A stretch of DNA of 64,000 bases from contig JAWKUN010000002.1 of NCBI GenBank assembly GCA_041398565.1, positions 744,001 to 808,000 on the forward strand, written 5' to 3'. This document shows positions 8,925 to 17,039 of the stretch, piece by piece. A model generated the notes under the pieces. That model saw nothing but the letters and a program-made list of their open reading frames with translations. It did not search any database and was not told the DNA's origin. The first letter of the stretch is position 1. Every line of letters begins with the position of its first letter. The DNA is from DATGPD01 sp041398565 (GTDB taxonomy: Bacteria; Planctomycetota; UBA1135; UBA2386). The position numbers were made by a program, and so were the translations under genes.

Positions 8925-9491
8925 ATGGACCCCGTCTCCAACCAGATCGTCGAGTCCGTCAAGGCGAAGATGGACAAGTCCGTCCAGCATCTCGCCGATC
9001 AACTGCGCACGATCCGCACCGGACGCGCCTCACCGGCGTTGCTCGAGGGAGTGCGCGTCGAGTGCTACGGCAGCATGACGCCGCTCAACCAGGTGGCGAA
9101 CATCTCGGTGCCGGAGGCGCGGCAGCTCCTGGTCAAACCCTACGACGCGTCGCTCCTCAAGGAGGTGGACCGCGCCATCCAGGGCGCCAACCTCGGGCTC
9201 ACGCCGATGAGCGACGGCAAGCAGCTTCGTCTGCAGATGCCGCCGCTGTCGGAGGAGCAGCGCAAGAAGCTCGTGGCCAAAGTGAAGGACATCTGCGAGG
9301 CCACCCGGGTGGCGTTGCGCAACGAGCGGCGCGACGGCAACAAGGCCGCCGACACCGCCGCCAAGGACGGCAAGATCACCGACGACTTCAAGACCGAGGC
9401 GCACGACACCATCCAGGAAGAGCTGAAGCGCAGCGAGGCCAGGATCGACGACCTGCTCAAGAAGAAGACCGCGGAGATCATGGAGGGCTGA
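8925..9491 (+). CDS. frr: Ribosome recycling factor
   Basis: Splits post-termination ribosomes together with EF-G. 188 residues, the normal length. Family signatures are the N-terminal helix VESVKAKMDKSVQHLADQL, LRTIRTGRASPALLEGV, the inserted beta domain with MTPLNQVANISVPEARQLLV, the SEEQRKKLVAKVKDICEATRV segment and the final helix KRSEARIDDLLKKKTAEIME. It is separated from pyrH by 196 bases in which I see no gene. A GC-rich hairpin lies just after its stop. Confidence 0.97.
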   Translation: MDPVSNQIVESVKAKMDKSVQHLADQLRTIRTGRASPALLEGVRVECYGSMTPLNQVANISVPEARQLLVKPYDASLLKEVDRAIQGANLGLTPMSDGKQLRLQMPPLSEEQRKKLVAKVKDICEATRVALRNERRDGNKAADTAAKDGKITDDFKTEAHDTIQEELKRSEARIDDLLKKKTAEIMEG

Positions 9492-9505
9492 AGCGCGCCG
9501 CCGGC

Positions 9506-9533
9506 GCCGCCCCGCCTTCGCTGGGCGGGCGGC
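9506..9533 (+). terminator. Candidate hairpin after frr
   Basis: GC-rich inverted repeat with arms 9506-9516 and 9523-9533 around a TTCGCT loop; pairing is good in the outer 7 bases and slips inside. No T-tract follows, so intrinsic termination is uncertain, but the position right after the frr stop is suggestive. Confidence 0.3.
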
Positions 9534-9676
9534 CGATCCGGGAGTCGCGCGACGGCGACGGCGTCCTACCTGCCGGCCGCGCCGGTCGCGCCAAGCCGCG
9601 CAAAGATTGGCGGGTTGTCGGCGACGCGCTCGTGCGAGACGGCGGGCGGCTGTGGCATAATCACGAGCTTCTCCCG

Positions 9677-9940
9677 ATGCCCCTGGATCCCGATTTCTTG
9701 CAGATCCTGCGCTGCCCGAAGACGCGCAAGCCGTTGCGCATGGCGTCTGCGACCGAGCTGCGCGACCTCAACCAAAAGATCGCCGACAAGCGACTCGCGG
9801 ACGCGTCCGGGCGTACGCGCGAACAACCCGTGACCGAAGGTCTCGTGCCGGAGGGAGAGTCCGTGCTCTACCCCGTCGAGGACGGCATTCCCATCCTACT
9901 CATCGACGATGCGCTGCCCCTGCAGGCAGTCGCGCCCTAG
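9677..9940 (+). CDS. Trm112-family small protein
   Basis: 87 residues. The N-terminus MPLDPDFLQILRCPKTRKPL and the late segment LYPVEDGIPILLIDDAL are typical of the Trm112/YcaR family, small zinc-ribbon-like proteins that in eukaryotes and archaea activate methyltransferases. Only one Cys of the usual zinc site is obvious (LRCP), so metal binding may be lost. The start ATG at 9677 lies in a run of coding-like codons; a longer open frame exists upstream without family similarity. It ends 6 bases before the PpiD-like gene, which suggests co-transcription. Confidence 0.75.
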   Translation: MPLDPDFLQILRCPKTRKPLRMASATELRDLNQKIADKRLADASGRTREQPVTEGLVPEGESVLYPVEDGIPILLIDDALPLQAVAP

Positions 9941-9946
9941 CCATCC

Positions 9947-12280
9947 ATGGTGAACTTCGAATTCTTCCGCAAGAACCAGAAGCTGATTCTGTACACCGCC
10001 GGCATCTTCGCGCTGCTGACGTTCTCGATCAGCGGCGCCATGATGAGCTACTTCTCCGGTCTCACCGACCGGGGCGGCTTCAAGGGAGCCTCGCTGCGGC
10101 TGGCCGACGGGCGACGCGCGTTCGTCACCCTCGACGACTACCGTGTCGCGCAGAATCTGGTCAACGCTCCGCGCGTGCCGGATCTCATTCCCTCTGTCGG
10201 CGGTCCGAAGGTGACCGACGGAGACAGGGTCGAGATCCTGTCGGCGCTGCGGCGGCTCGCGCTCGAGTACGGGATCGAAGCCTCCGACACCGAAGTGAGC
10301 AAGGCGGTGAAGTGCGTCCTCGACGTGTTGCCGCGCCAGGAGGGCCAGCCGGCGCTGACGGCTGCCGATCTGGCGGCGCGCAGCCGCTTGTCCGGCGACC
10401 AGTACGACCAGCTGATGCGGGAGAGCATGCGCATCTCCACCTTCCTGCGCATGTTCGCTTTCGCGGCGGATACCTCGGACGCGCAGCTCGTCGAACATCT
10501 GACCCGTGACCTGAAGCTGGTGTCGGTGAAGGTCGCGACGCTGGACAAGAAGGTCCTCGAGGACAAGCTGAAGGAGACGGAGGTCAGCGACGAGGATCTC
10601 ATGAAGTGGCTGGAGGGGCTGCCCGAGAACGAGAAGGCGCCGTACCAGGACACCAATCGACTCGCCATCAAGGCGTTCGGCGTCAAGCTCGACGAGTTCG
10701 ACCCGGCGACGTTTGCCGACGAGCTGAAGGACAAGACCTACGACGACGCTGCCATCGAAGCCCGCTACAAGCTCGACCGCGAGCTGTACTACCGTCGCGA
10801 GGTGAAGGAGGGGGAGACGCCGCCCGAGGATCCGTACCTGCCGCTCGACGAGGTCAAGGAGGCGGTACGCAAGCGCCTGCAGGCCGAGGACGCGCTCAAG
10901 GTCGTTCTCGAGAAGCTGCGCCTGCGCATGGGCGAGGTCCTGCGGCCGGCGGTCGACGCGCGCATCGAGGCTTCGAAGACCTTGGCCCGAGCCAAGGCCG
11001 AGCAGGCGGATGCGGACGGCAAGGTGGCCGAGAAGCCGGACGACGAGGCTCTCAAGACGGCGGCCGAGGCTGCCAAGGCGGCGGTCGAGGCCGCCGAGAA
11101 GGTGGTCGCGGATGCCGAGACTGCGGTCGACACCGCGCGCCGCGCCTTCGATCCGGCGGCCGAACTCGCGTCGGTCACGCCGGCGAAGTTGACCGTCGCG
11201 TCCATCCCCGAGCCCAAGAACGCCGACGCCCTGAAGGATCTGCCGGAGTTCGCGCCTTGGAACGAGTCCGGTACCGCAGTGTCCCTGGACGTGGTGGGCG
11301 ACCTGTCAGGACGGGTGCAGAACACCAAGGCCGGGGTCTTCTTCTTCCAGGTCACCGATCTCGTCAAGTCGCCGCTGAAGGAGCTGGCGGCGATCAAGGA
11401 TCAGCTCAAGGAGGCCTACTACAAGAAGAAGGCCGACGAGGAGGCCAAGGACAAGCTGACCGCGTTCGAGGACGCGCTGAAGCGCTTGGCGCGTGAGGCC
11501 AAGAAGACCGAGATCGAGACGCTCGAGGCCGAGCACACCGCCGAGGTGGACAAGAGGTTCGACGCGTGGAAGGCCGAGACCGAGGCCGCCATGCAGAAGG
11601 CCAAGGAGATGCGCGACTCGCTGGCGGCCAAGAGCGACAGCGTGCCCTACCGGCGCTGGAAGGAGAAGTTCGAGGCGTTGGAGAAGGACTTCAACGACGC
11701 CGACGGCAAGCGCAAGGCGATCGAGGCCGAGGTGCGCAAGGACACCGACGAGAAGATCGACAAGCTGGTCAAGGAGACGCGCGGCTCGGTGCTCGATGCC
11801 GCGGCCGCCGAGGCCGGCCTCAGCGTCGACACGGTGGGGCCCTACCGCAAGGACGCCGCGTCCTTGCCTCGCTTCCGCGACGACAGTCCCAAGCGCGTCG
11901 CCTTCCTGTGGGGTCAGGGCTCCCTGCGCGACCTCAAGGAGGGGGAGGCGACGGACATGCTCGAGGACTTCACCAACCGCGCCCACCACATGGCCGTGGT
12001 CGAGAAGATCGAGCCTGGCTCGATCGCCGACCTGTCGCGCGCCGAGATCCTCAAGGCACGGTCGATGTTCGAGGACAGCCGCATGGTCGAGGCCGTGTCG
12101 CAGTCGTTCTCGCTCGATGCGTTGCGCAAGGGTTGGGGCTACGAGAACACCGCGCGGGACCCCGACCGTCTGAAGCCGCAGAGTGCGAGCGCCGTCAAAG
12201 AAGGCGACTCCAAGAAGGGCGGCGCCAACGAAGGCTCCGGCACTTCGGGCAACGCCACCTCGGGCACCGGCGGCAAGTAG
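9947..12280 (+). CDS. Membrane-anchored SurA/PpiD-like chaperone with coiled coils
   Basis: 777 residues. A short cytoplasmic start (MVNFEFFRKNQKL) precedes one transmembrane helix (about residues 14-36), so most of the protein is outside the inner membrane. Residues about 85-165 resemble the SurA/PpiD N-terminal chaperone helices (ILSALRRLALEYGIEASDTE and following SGDQYDQLMRESM). The middle is Ala/Lys/Glu-rich with strong coiled-coil character (about 340-420 and 490-640). The end is a Gly/Ser/Thr-rich tail. I see no clear parvulin PPIase motif, so catalytic activity is doubtful. The overall layout resembles PpiD, a folding factor for envelope proteins. Confidence 0.62.
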   Translation: MVNFEFFRKNQKLILYTAGIFALLTFSISGAMMSYFSGLTDRGGFKGASLRLADGRRAFVTLDDYRVAQNLVNAPRVPDLIPSVGGPKVTDGDRVEILSALRRLALEYGIEASDTEVSKAVKCVLDVLPRQEGQPALTAADLAARSRLSGDQYDQLMRESMRISTFLRMFAFAADTSDAQLVEHLTRDLKLVSVKVATLDKKVLEDKLKETEVSDEDLMKWLEGLPENEKAPYQDTNRLAIKAFGVKLDEFDPATFADELKDKTYDDAAIEARYKLDRELYYRREVKEGETPPEDPYLPLDEVKEAVRKRLQAEDALKVVLEKLRLRMGEVLRPAVDARIEASKTLARAKAEQADADGKVAEKPDDEALKTAAEAAKAAVEAAEKVVADAETAVDTARRAFDPAAELASVTPAKLTVASIPEPKNADALKDLPEFAPWNESGTAVSLDVVGDLSGRVQNTKAGVFFFQVTDLVKSPLKELAAIKDQLKEAYYKKKADEEAKDKLTAFEDALKRLAREAKKTEIETLEAEHTAEVDKRFDAWKAETEAAMQKAKEMRDSLAAKSDSVPYRRWKEKFEALEKDFNDADGKRKAIEAEVRKDTDEKIDKLVKETRGSVLDAAAAEAGLSVDTVGPYRKDAASLPRFRDDSPKRVAFLWGQGSLRDLKEGEATDMLEDFTNRAHHMAVVEKIEPGSIADLSRAEILKARSMFEDSRMVEAVSQSFSLDALRKGWGYENTARDPDRLKPQSASAVKEGDSKKGGANEGSGTSGNATSGTGGK

Positions 12281-12310
12281 GCGCCGACTGCGGGCGAGGC
12301 ACTCTCGGCT

Positions 12311-12347
12311 GATCGGTGCTGCGTCGATCGGTGCCGCGTCGATCGGT
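12311..12347. repeat. 15-base tandem repeat, about 2.5 copies
   Basis: GATCGGTGCTGCGTC followed by GATCGGTGCCGCGTC and a third partial GATCGGT, immediately after the PpiD-like gene. Confidence 0.75.
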
Positions 12348-12391
12348 CTTGGGGTCGGTCGGGGCCGGCACTGCCAGCGACCGCCTGCTCC

Positions 12392-12439
12392 GGCTCAGAT
12401 GGGAGCCTGTGAGAGAATCGAGCGTACAGGCTCCGAGCC
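12392..12439. terminator. Long-arm hairpin downstream of the PpiD-like gene
   Basis: Perfect 9-base arms GGAGCCTGT (12402-12410) and ACAGGCTCC (12426-12434), extended outside by GGCTC (12392-12396) and GAGCC (12435-12439) with a 5-base bulge. There is no T-run; it could be a terminator or part of a larger structured element. Confidence 0.45.
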
Positions 12440-12483
12440 ATGTTGCCGGCCATCGCCTTCGCGATCGCGAGCCTTCGGCTCAG
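12436..12483. repeat. Short palindromic module, copy 1
   Basis: Begins AGCCATGTTGCCGG and contains CATCGCC-TTC-GCGATCG and GAGCCTTCGGCTC, two adjacent small hairpins. A second, nearly identical copy lies at 61160-61205, also next to the 190-base repeats. Confidence 0.8.
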
Positions 12484-12514
12484 AGAGTGCGAAACAATCG
12501 GTTTCTCACTCTCT
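12482..12514. terminator. Strong 14-base-stem hairpin
   Basis: Arms AGAGAGTGCGAAAC (12482-12495) and GTTTCTCACTCTCT (12501-12514) pair with a single mismatch around the loop AATCG. It lies between convergent genes and is a candidate bidirectional terminator, although no T-tract follows. Confidence 0.55.
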
Positions 12515-12547
12515 GCGTGGCCGCGGATGCGGCCACCGGGGGCAATC

Positions 12548-12739
12548 TGAGCTGCAAGGGCTGCGAATCGTCGCGGCGGGCGCGAATTCGGCCGTGTCGT
12601 TCCGTTGCCACAGAGCTGACCAGGCCACGCCCGAGCAGCCCTGGAAGCTCCAAGCAACAACAGCGCCGGCGGCCCCCTCTGGTCGGCGCTGCGCCGACAT
12701 CAACCCTTTGGGTTGCGGCCGCCGGCTGCGCTGAGAGCC
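12548..12739 (+). repeat. Dispersed structured repeat, unit A
   Basis: About 190 bases starting TGAGCTGCAAGG. The 3' half folds as a closing stem (12665-12674 with 12717-12726, 10 perfect pairs) enclosing hairpins 12682-12698 (GTCGGCG arms) and 12701-12715 (CAACCC arms). Nearly identical to unit C at 60792, 48 kb away. Confidence 0.88.
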
Positions 12740-12760
12740 CGTATCATGATTTCTTCTCGG

Positions 12761-12950
12761 GCTCCCATCGCAGCCTGCGGCCGCACCAAAGGTGCGAGTC
12801 GGCGCTGCGCGCCGACCAGAGAGGGCCGCAGGCCGCTCTATTGCCTGGGGCTTCCAGTGCTGCTCGGGCGTGGCGAACCCGGCACTGTCACGAATCGCAC
12901 GTCCTGCAGTTTCCGCGCGCGCCGCGAGGATTCGCAGCACTTGCAGCTCA
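12761..12950 (-). repeat. Dispersed structured repeat, unit B (inverted)
   Basis: Same family as unit A in the opposite orientation, diverged in sequence. The closing stem (12773-12782 with 12824-12833) is again a perfect 10 pairs but with different bases, and both inner hairpins are kept. Its first three bases are the TGA stop of the methyltransferase gene 12948-13688. Confidence 0.85.
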
Positions 12951-13688
12951 GCCGGCCATGGCGATGAGCGAGTGTCCGAAGGGGAAGCTCATGTGGCGCA
13001 GCAGGTGGCGCTCGCTGCTCATCAGCCAGGCGAGCAGCGAGTTGAGCGGCCCGCGGAACTCGTGGTCGAGGTTGGTCTCCCCGCGTGGGAGGCCGAACCA
13101 CTTGTCCTTCAGCTTGAGCGTCAGCACGGCGGCGGCGATGAGCGGGAACAGCAAGGTGTTGAAGTAGGAAACCTTCTTCACCTGCAGGCCGGCGGCCTCG
13201 AGCCGCCGCCGTAGCTGTCGCGCCGTGTAGCGCCGTTGGTGATGCACGACGCGGTCGTTCTGCGAGTAGAGGAATTGGTAGGCGGGAACCGACAGGAAGA
13301 CCGTCCCGCCCGGCTTGAGGACGCGGCGCACCTCGACCAGGGTGGCGCGCTCGTCGGGGATGTGCTCGATCACGTCGAACAGCGCCACCAGGTCGAACGT
13401 GCCGTCGGCGAACGGCAGGGCGTCGCCCGAGCCGGTGAGCATGCGTGCCAGTCCGTGCTCGTGGCAGGCGCGAACGTAGTCGGTGGCGATGTCGATGCCG
13501 TGCACGGTGCCGAAGCGGTGCAGTGGCTTCAGCATGCCGCCGGCACCGCAACCGACCTCGAGCACACGTCGATCGGTACCCTTGCCGACCTGGCGCTCCA
13601 GTAGGTCGAAGAAGATGTTGCGCCGGCCGATGAACCAGAAGTGGTTCTCCTGCAGGTTGGCGAACTGCTCGTAGACACGGGCGTCCAT
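12948..13688 (-). CDS. Class I SAM-dependent methyltransferase
   Basis: 246 residues. SAM-binding motif I is VLEVGCGAGGM (about residue 45), followed by the acidic residue in VHGID, then GDALPFADGTFDLVALFDVIEHIPD and VLKPGGTVFLSVP. This is the Methyltransf_11/UbiE-like type. A hydrophobic helix (YFNTLLFPLIAAAVL) and amphipathic end suggest membrane association. The second methyltransferase lies 2 bases upstream, and a FAD oxidoreductase and a GT2 transferase follow on the same strand, so the substrate is plausibly a polyprenyl-linked or cell-surface glycan; that is inference. The stop codon is the first base triplet of repeat unit B. Confidence 0.82.
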   Translation of the reverse strand: MDARVYEQFANLQENHFWFIGRRNIFFDLLERQVGKGTDRRVLEVGCGAGGMLKPLHRFGTVHGIDIATDYVRACHEHGLARMLTGSGDALPFADGTFDLVALFDVIEHIPDERATLVEVRRVLKPGGTVFLSVPAYQFLYSQNDRVVHHQRRYTARQLRRRLEAAGLQVKKVSYFNTLLFPLIAAAVLTLKLKDKWFGLPRGETNLDHEFRGPLNSLLAWLMSSERHLLRHMSFPFGHSLIAMAG

Positions 13689-13690
13689 CG

Positions 13691-14620
13691 CTAGTCGGCC
13701 TTCGGCTTGGCGAAGAGGATCATCTCGTCGCGGAAGTTGAGGTAGACGTTGGCGCCCTTGAACCAACCCAGTGGTTTGAGACAGAAGGCGGCCAGCCGGT
13801 TGAGTCGGGCGGCGCGCTCGCTGATGAAGGCGAACGACACGTACTTGCCGCCGTAGCTCGGCGTCCACGACAGCAGCTCGTAGCCGGCCTGCTCGACCAG
13901 CATGCGCGCCGTGCGGGGATCGAAGTGGTACAGGTGTTCCTCGTGCTTGTAGTGCTGCCAGCGCGGTCCGAGGGTGCGGGCGAAGCGGCTGGCGACGTTC
14001 TGCGTCTCGATCACCAGATGGCCGCCGGGCTTCAACAGCGTGCGTGCCTGCCGCAGCAGCGCCTGTGGGTCGGGCACGTGCTCGACCACGTCCCACATGG
14101 TCAGGAGATCGAAGCTGTGCGGTGCGAAGGTGGTCGGCGCCTGGGCAATGGCCGAGTCGAGGTCGCCGATCCACACGCGGTCCCGACCGAGCTCCTGCTG
14201 GGCCAGTTCGGCGATCGGCTGCGAGATCTCCACTCCGTAGCCGTCGTGGCCCAACTCGCGGCAGACGCGCAGGAAGAAGCCGGCGGCGCAGCCGACGTCG
14301 AGGATGCGCAACTTGCCCTCGCCGAGGCGGCGGCGAAGCAGTCCGAACCGCCGGCGGAAGGTCTTGAGGTAGAGCGGCGCGTCCTTGGCGTAGTCGGCGT
14401 AGCCCTTGGTCTTCGGCGCGTCGCTGCGCCAGTAGGATTCGCCGTACACCTCGCGCAGCGCCTCTCCGGTGAGGCGGGGCGTGACGTAGACCAGTCCGCA
14501 GCCCGCGCAACGCAGCACCTCGTACGGTGGCTCGGCGAACATCAGCTCGCGTTCTTCGCTGCCGCAGAGCTGGCAGGTGCGGACGTCTTCGCGCGTCCCG
14601 GCGCTGGCCACCGTCGGCAC
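13691..14620 (-). CDS. SAM-dependent methyltransferase with N-terminal zinc ribbon
   Basis: 309 residues. A CxxC...CxxC zinc ribbon (CQLCGSEE, then CAGCGLVYVTPRLT) precedes a Methyltransf_23-type domain with ILDVGCAAGFFL (about residue 110), YGVEIS and LLTMWDVVEHVPDPQALL and LKPGGHLVIETQN. The zinc-ribbon plus methyltransferase layout is common in enzymes that methylate sugars in O-antigen and other glycan clusters. The end contains a hydrophobic patch near the C-terminus. It is 2 bases upstream of the other methyltransferase and 2 bases downstream of the FAD protein, which indicates one operon. Confidence 0.83.
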   Translation of the reverse strand: MPTVASAGTREDVRTCQLCGSEERELMFAEPPYEVLRCAGCGLVYVTPRLTGEALREVYGESYWRSDAPKTKGYADYAKDAPLYLKTFRRRFGLLRRRLGEGKLRILDVGCAAGFFLRVCRELGHDGYGVEISQPIAELAQQELGRDRVWIGDLDSAIAQAPTTFAPHSFDLLTMWDVVEHVPDPQALLRQARTLLKPGGHLVIETQNVASRFARTLGPRWQHYKHEEHLYHFDPRTARMLVEQAGYELLSWTPSYGGKYVSFAFISERAARLNRLAAFCLKPLGWFKGANVYLNFRDEMILFAKPKAD

Positions 14621-14622
14621 GG

Positions 14623-16059
14623 CTACCCGAAGTAGTCCTTGCCGGTGGCGATCGCCTCGTGCCCGGTGCGCTCACCGGTCGACAGCTCGAGGCCCATCTT
14701 GCGGCCCATCTCCACCGATTGGTCCATGTTGTTGTAGCGGAAGTTGCCCTGCCGCCCGGTGGTCTTGATTCCCTCCAGCGAGCCGACGAAGTCCATCACC
14801 GGCGTGAGGTTCTTCTTGTACTCGAGGTCGTAGATGGGGTAGGCGTAGGGAATCTTGCGCACGTGGCAGCCGAGCACCTCGCCCGGCCCGATCAAGCCGA
14901 CGGACATCAGGTCCTTCTCGGCGATCTGTTGCAGGCGATCGCTGCTGGCGCGCCAGATCTCGTCGCCGCGCCGGCAGGTGATCTCGGCGCAGATCATCGT
15001 CTTGTCAGCGGGGGCGCACTGCGGGCTGAAGTTCTTGAACTCGCAGATGCGGTGCACGGTGAGGTGCTTCTCGGGCAAGTACACCCAACTGTCGGGGCTC
15101 ACGCGCGGCCGGCGCAGCTTCAGGTAGACGAAGACGATCGACACGTACTGCAGGGCGTTGGCACCCTTGAGCGCTTCTGCCGGCGCCGCCGGCGACAGCG
15201 CCTTGGCCAGCGCGGTGACCGGGATCGTCGACACGTACTCGTCGCCGGAGACCGTCTCGCGCTTGTGCTTGCCGTACTCGATCCCGGTGACGCGCAAGCC
15301 GTCGCGGAAGACCCGCACGGCCGGGGCGTTGACCAGCACGCGGCTGCCGGTGTCGGACTCTTCGATCTTGCGCGCGTAGCCGCGGGCGAGCTCGCCGATG
15401 CCGCCGTGCATCGGGTAGACGAAGTCGGTGACCAGGGTGCGCGGGCCGTCTGCCGACGACTTGGGTGGGCGCAGCGTCTTCTTGATGGTGTCCCACAGGC
15501 TCAGCAGGGTGATGCGCTGGCTGGCCCAGTCGGCCGAGATCTGGCTCGGCGGCATGCCCCAGGTCTTTTCGGTGTACTGCCCGAAGAAGACGCGGTACAG
15601 CGTGTGTCCGAACCGGCGCGTGACCCAGCTCTCGAAGTCACGGTCGGTGAAGCGACGCAGGCGCGTGCTGTCGAGGAAGCGCACCCACAAGTAGTCCCAC
15701 ATCGCTCGCAGCAGCAAGCCCTTGGGCATGTTCTGCAGGATGTTGCTGGTCTTGAGCGGGTAGTCGAAGAACTTGCCGAAGAGCACGATGCGCGACAGCC
15801 GCTTGGCGCGGTTGATGTTGTCGTCGCCGATGACGTGCTTGACGTGATCGATGAGGTGGGTGTCCTTGCTGTGGAAGCGGTGCGGGCCGAAGTCGTAGCT
15901 CCAGGTTTCGCCGTCTTGCGCCTCGACGAACGACGAGGCCATGCCGCCGACGTGCGGCTCGCGCTCGAGCACGGTCACTCGATGGCCGCGCTGCACGAGT
16001 TCGTAGCCGCAGGACAGACCCGCAAGTCCTCCGCCGAGAATGACGACGTGCTTGCTCAT
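14623..16059 (-). CDS. FAD-dependent amine-oxidase/UDP-galactopyranose-mutase-like oxidoreductase
   Basis: 478 residues. The N-terminal dinucleotide-binding motif is VVILGGGLAGLSCGYELVQR, with TVLEREPHVGG after it. The segment YDFGPHRFHSKD is typical of the NAD(P)-binding protoporphyrinogen-oxidase/UGM-like group found in glycan clusters. FAD contacts near the C-terminus include GRQGNFRYNNMDQS. Related proteins are annotated as FAD-dependent oxidoreductases or GlF-like mutases; I cannot separate a mutase from an oxidase by sequence alone. The neighbours (two methyltransferases, a GT2) point to glycan or polyprenol-sugar modification. Confidence 0.8.
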   Translation of the reverse strand: MSKHVVILGGGLAGLSCGYELVQRGHRVTVLEREPHVGGMASSFVEAQDGETWSYDFGPHRFHSKDTHLIDHVKHVIGDDNINRAKRLSRIVLFGKFFDYPLKTSNILQNMPKGLLLRAMWDYLWVRFLDSTRLRRFTDRDFESWVTRRFGHTLYRVFFGQYTEKTWGMPPSQISADWASQRITLLSLWDTIKKTLRPPKSSADGPRTLVTDFVYPMHGGIGELARGYARKIEESDTGSRVLVNAPAVRVFRDGLRVTGIEYGKHKRETVSGDEYVSTIPVTALAKALSPAAPAEALKGANALQYVSIVFVYLKLRRPRVSPDSWVYLPEKHLTVHRICEFKNFSPQCAPADKTMICAEITCRRGDEIWRASSDRLQQIAEKDLMSVGLIGPGEVLGCHVRKIPYAYPIYDLEYKKNLTPVMDFVGSLEGIKTTGRQGNFRYNNMDQSVEMGRKMGLELSTGERTGHEAIATGKDYFG

Positions 16060-16164
16060 GTGCGCTGGCTGGGTCTGAAGGGTGCAAGTCTGGCTCCGTC
16101 GACGGTGCGAGCGTCGGCACGGAGCAAAGGGCGCGGTTTCTGGCCCGGGCCGTGACCGCGAAGT

Positions 16165-16932
16165 CTACTGCCCGGAGCGTACCGGGGAGGTCTCGGTCTG
16201 GGCTTTCGCGGCGCGGTTGCCGGACAGCCGTTTACGGCAGATGGTCTTGAACATCATGAAGGCCGTGCGAGCGACCTTGCGAAAAGACGCCGAGTGCTTG
16301 GAGGTGCCGCCGGAACGGCGGCGGTAGGTCACCGGGATCTCGATCACGCGCCGGCGGGCGTTGAGGGCGGCGCACATCATCTCGGGCGAGAACGCTGGGC
16401 CGCGCTCGCGCAGCCCGTCCTTGATCGCCAGGAAGGTGCTGCGGTGCAGGGCACGGTAGGTGCAACCCACGTCGGTGAACCGCGGCTCGGAAGGGCGGAT
16501 CCAGAGCAGCTCGAGGAACTTGGCCATCGCCACGTTGCCCCAGCGCAGCAAGAACCGCATGTTCGCGCCTTGCTCGACCATCTGGCGGGTGGTGCGCGTC
16601 CCGACCACCAGGTCGGCGTCGTCCAGGTAGACGAGGAGCTTCTCGAGGTCCTTGGCGCAGAACGAACCATCGGCCTCGGTGAGGACGAAGATGTCGCCCT
16701 TGGCGTGGCCCATCCCGGCCATCAGGGCCGACCCGTAGCCGGGCACCGTCTCCCGTACCACCCGGGCGCCGGCGGCCTCGGCCAAGCTGGCGGTGGCATC
16801 GGTGCAGTTGTTGTCGACGACGACGATCTCGTCGAGGTGGGGGGTCTGCCGGAACTCGCTGACCACGGCGGCGATGGTCTCCGCCTCGTTGTAGGCGGGA
16901 ACGACGAGCGAGACGGACTTGCCGCGGAACAC
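16165..16932 (-). CDS. Family 2 glycosyltransferase (DPM1/polyprenyl-phosphate type)
   Basis: 255 residues from the GTG at 16930-16932; an earlier in-frame GTG at 16989 would add 19 residues. The GT-A fold is clear: SVSLVVPAYNEAETI, EIVVVDNNCTDAT, GYGSALMAGM, and TEADGSF at the DxD position. The later GCTYRALHRSTF and IPVTYRRRSGGTSKH match dolichyl/undecaprenyl-phosphate mannosyl- or glucosyltransferase-like enzymes without the C-terminal membrane domain. It is separated from the FAD gene by 105 bases. The donor sugar is unknown. Confidence 0.85.
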   Translation of the reverse strand: MFRGKSVSLVVPAYNEAETIAAVVSEFRQTPHLDEIVVVDNNCTDATASLAEAAGARVVRETVPGYGSALMAGMGHAKGDIFVLTEADGSFCAKDLEKLLVYLDDADLVVGTRTTRQMVEQGANMRFLLRWGNVAMAKFLELLWIRPSEPRFTDVGCTYRALHRSTFLAIKDGLRERGPAFSPEMMCAALNARRRVIEIPVTYRRRSGGTSKHSASFRKVARTAFMMFKTICRKRLSGNRAAKAQTETSPVRSGQ

Positions 16933-17039
16933 GCCCGAACCATAGCGGCTGCACTGCGGCGATGTCGCGCGCGATCTCGAAACGGCCACGCCACGGCCGG
17001 GCGGTTGCGCCCGCCGATCGTGGCGCTAGCGTCCACGCC

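Larger units (their letters stand above)
12281..12947. other. Convergent intergenic region made of hairpins and dispersed repeats
   Basis: 667 bases between convergent genes, with no supportable protein gene. In order it holds a 15-base tandem repeat, a long-arm hairpin, a short palindromic module that recurs at 61160-61205, a 14-base-stem hairpin, and two copies of a 190-base structured repeat in opposite orientation. The right-hand copy starts inside the stop codon of the minus-strand methyltransferase gene. Each is listed separately. Confidence 0.8.

Noticed and set aside
12548..12950. The inverted pair of repeats as an insertion sequence or integron attC site
   Set aside because: There is no transposase frame between the copies, no target duplication was visible, and the internal three-stem fold and roughly 190-base size do not fit attC sites.
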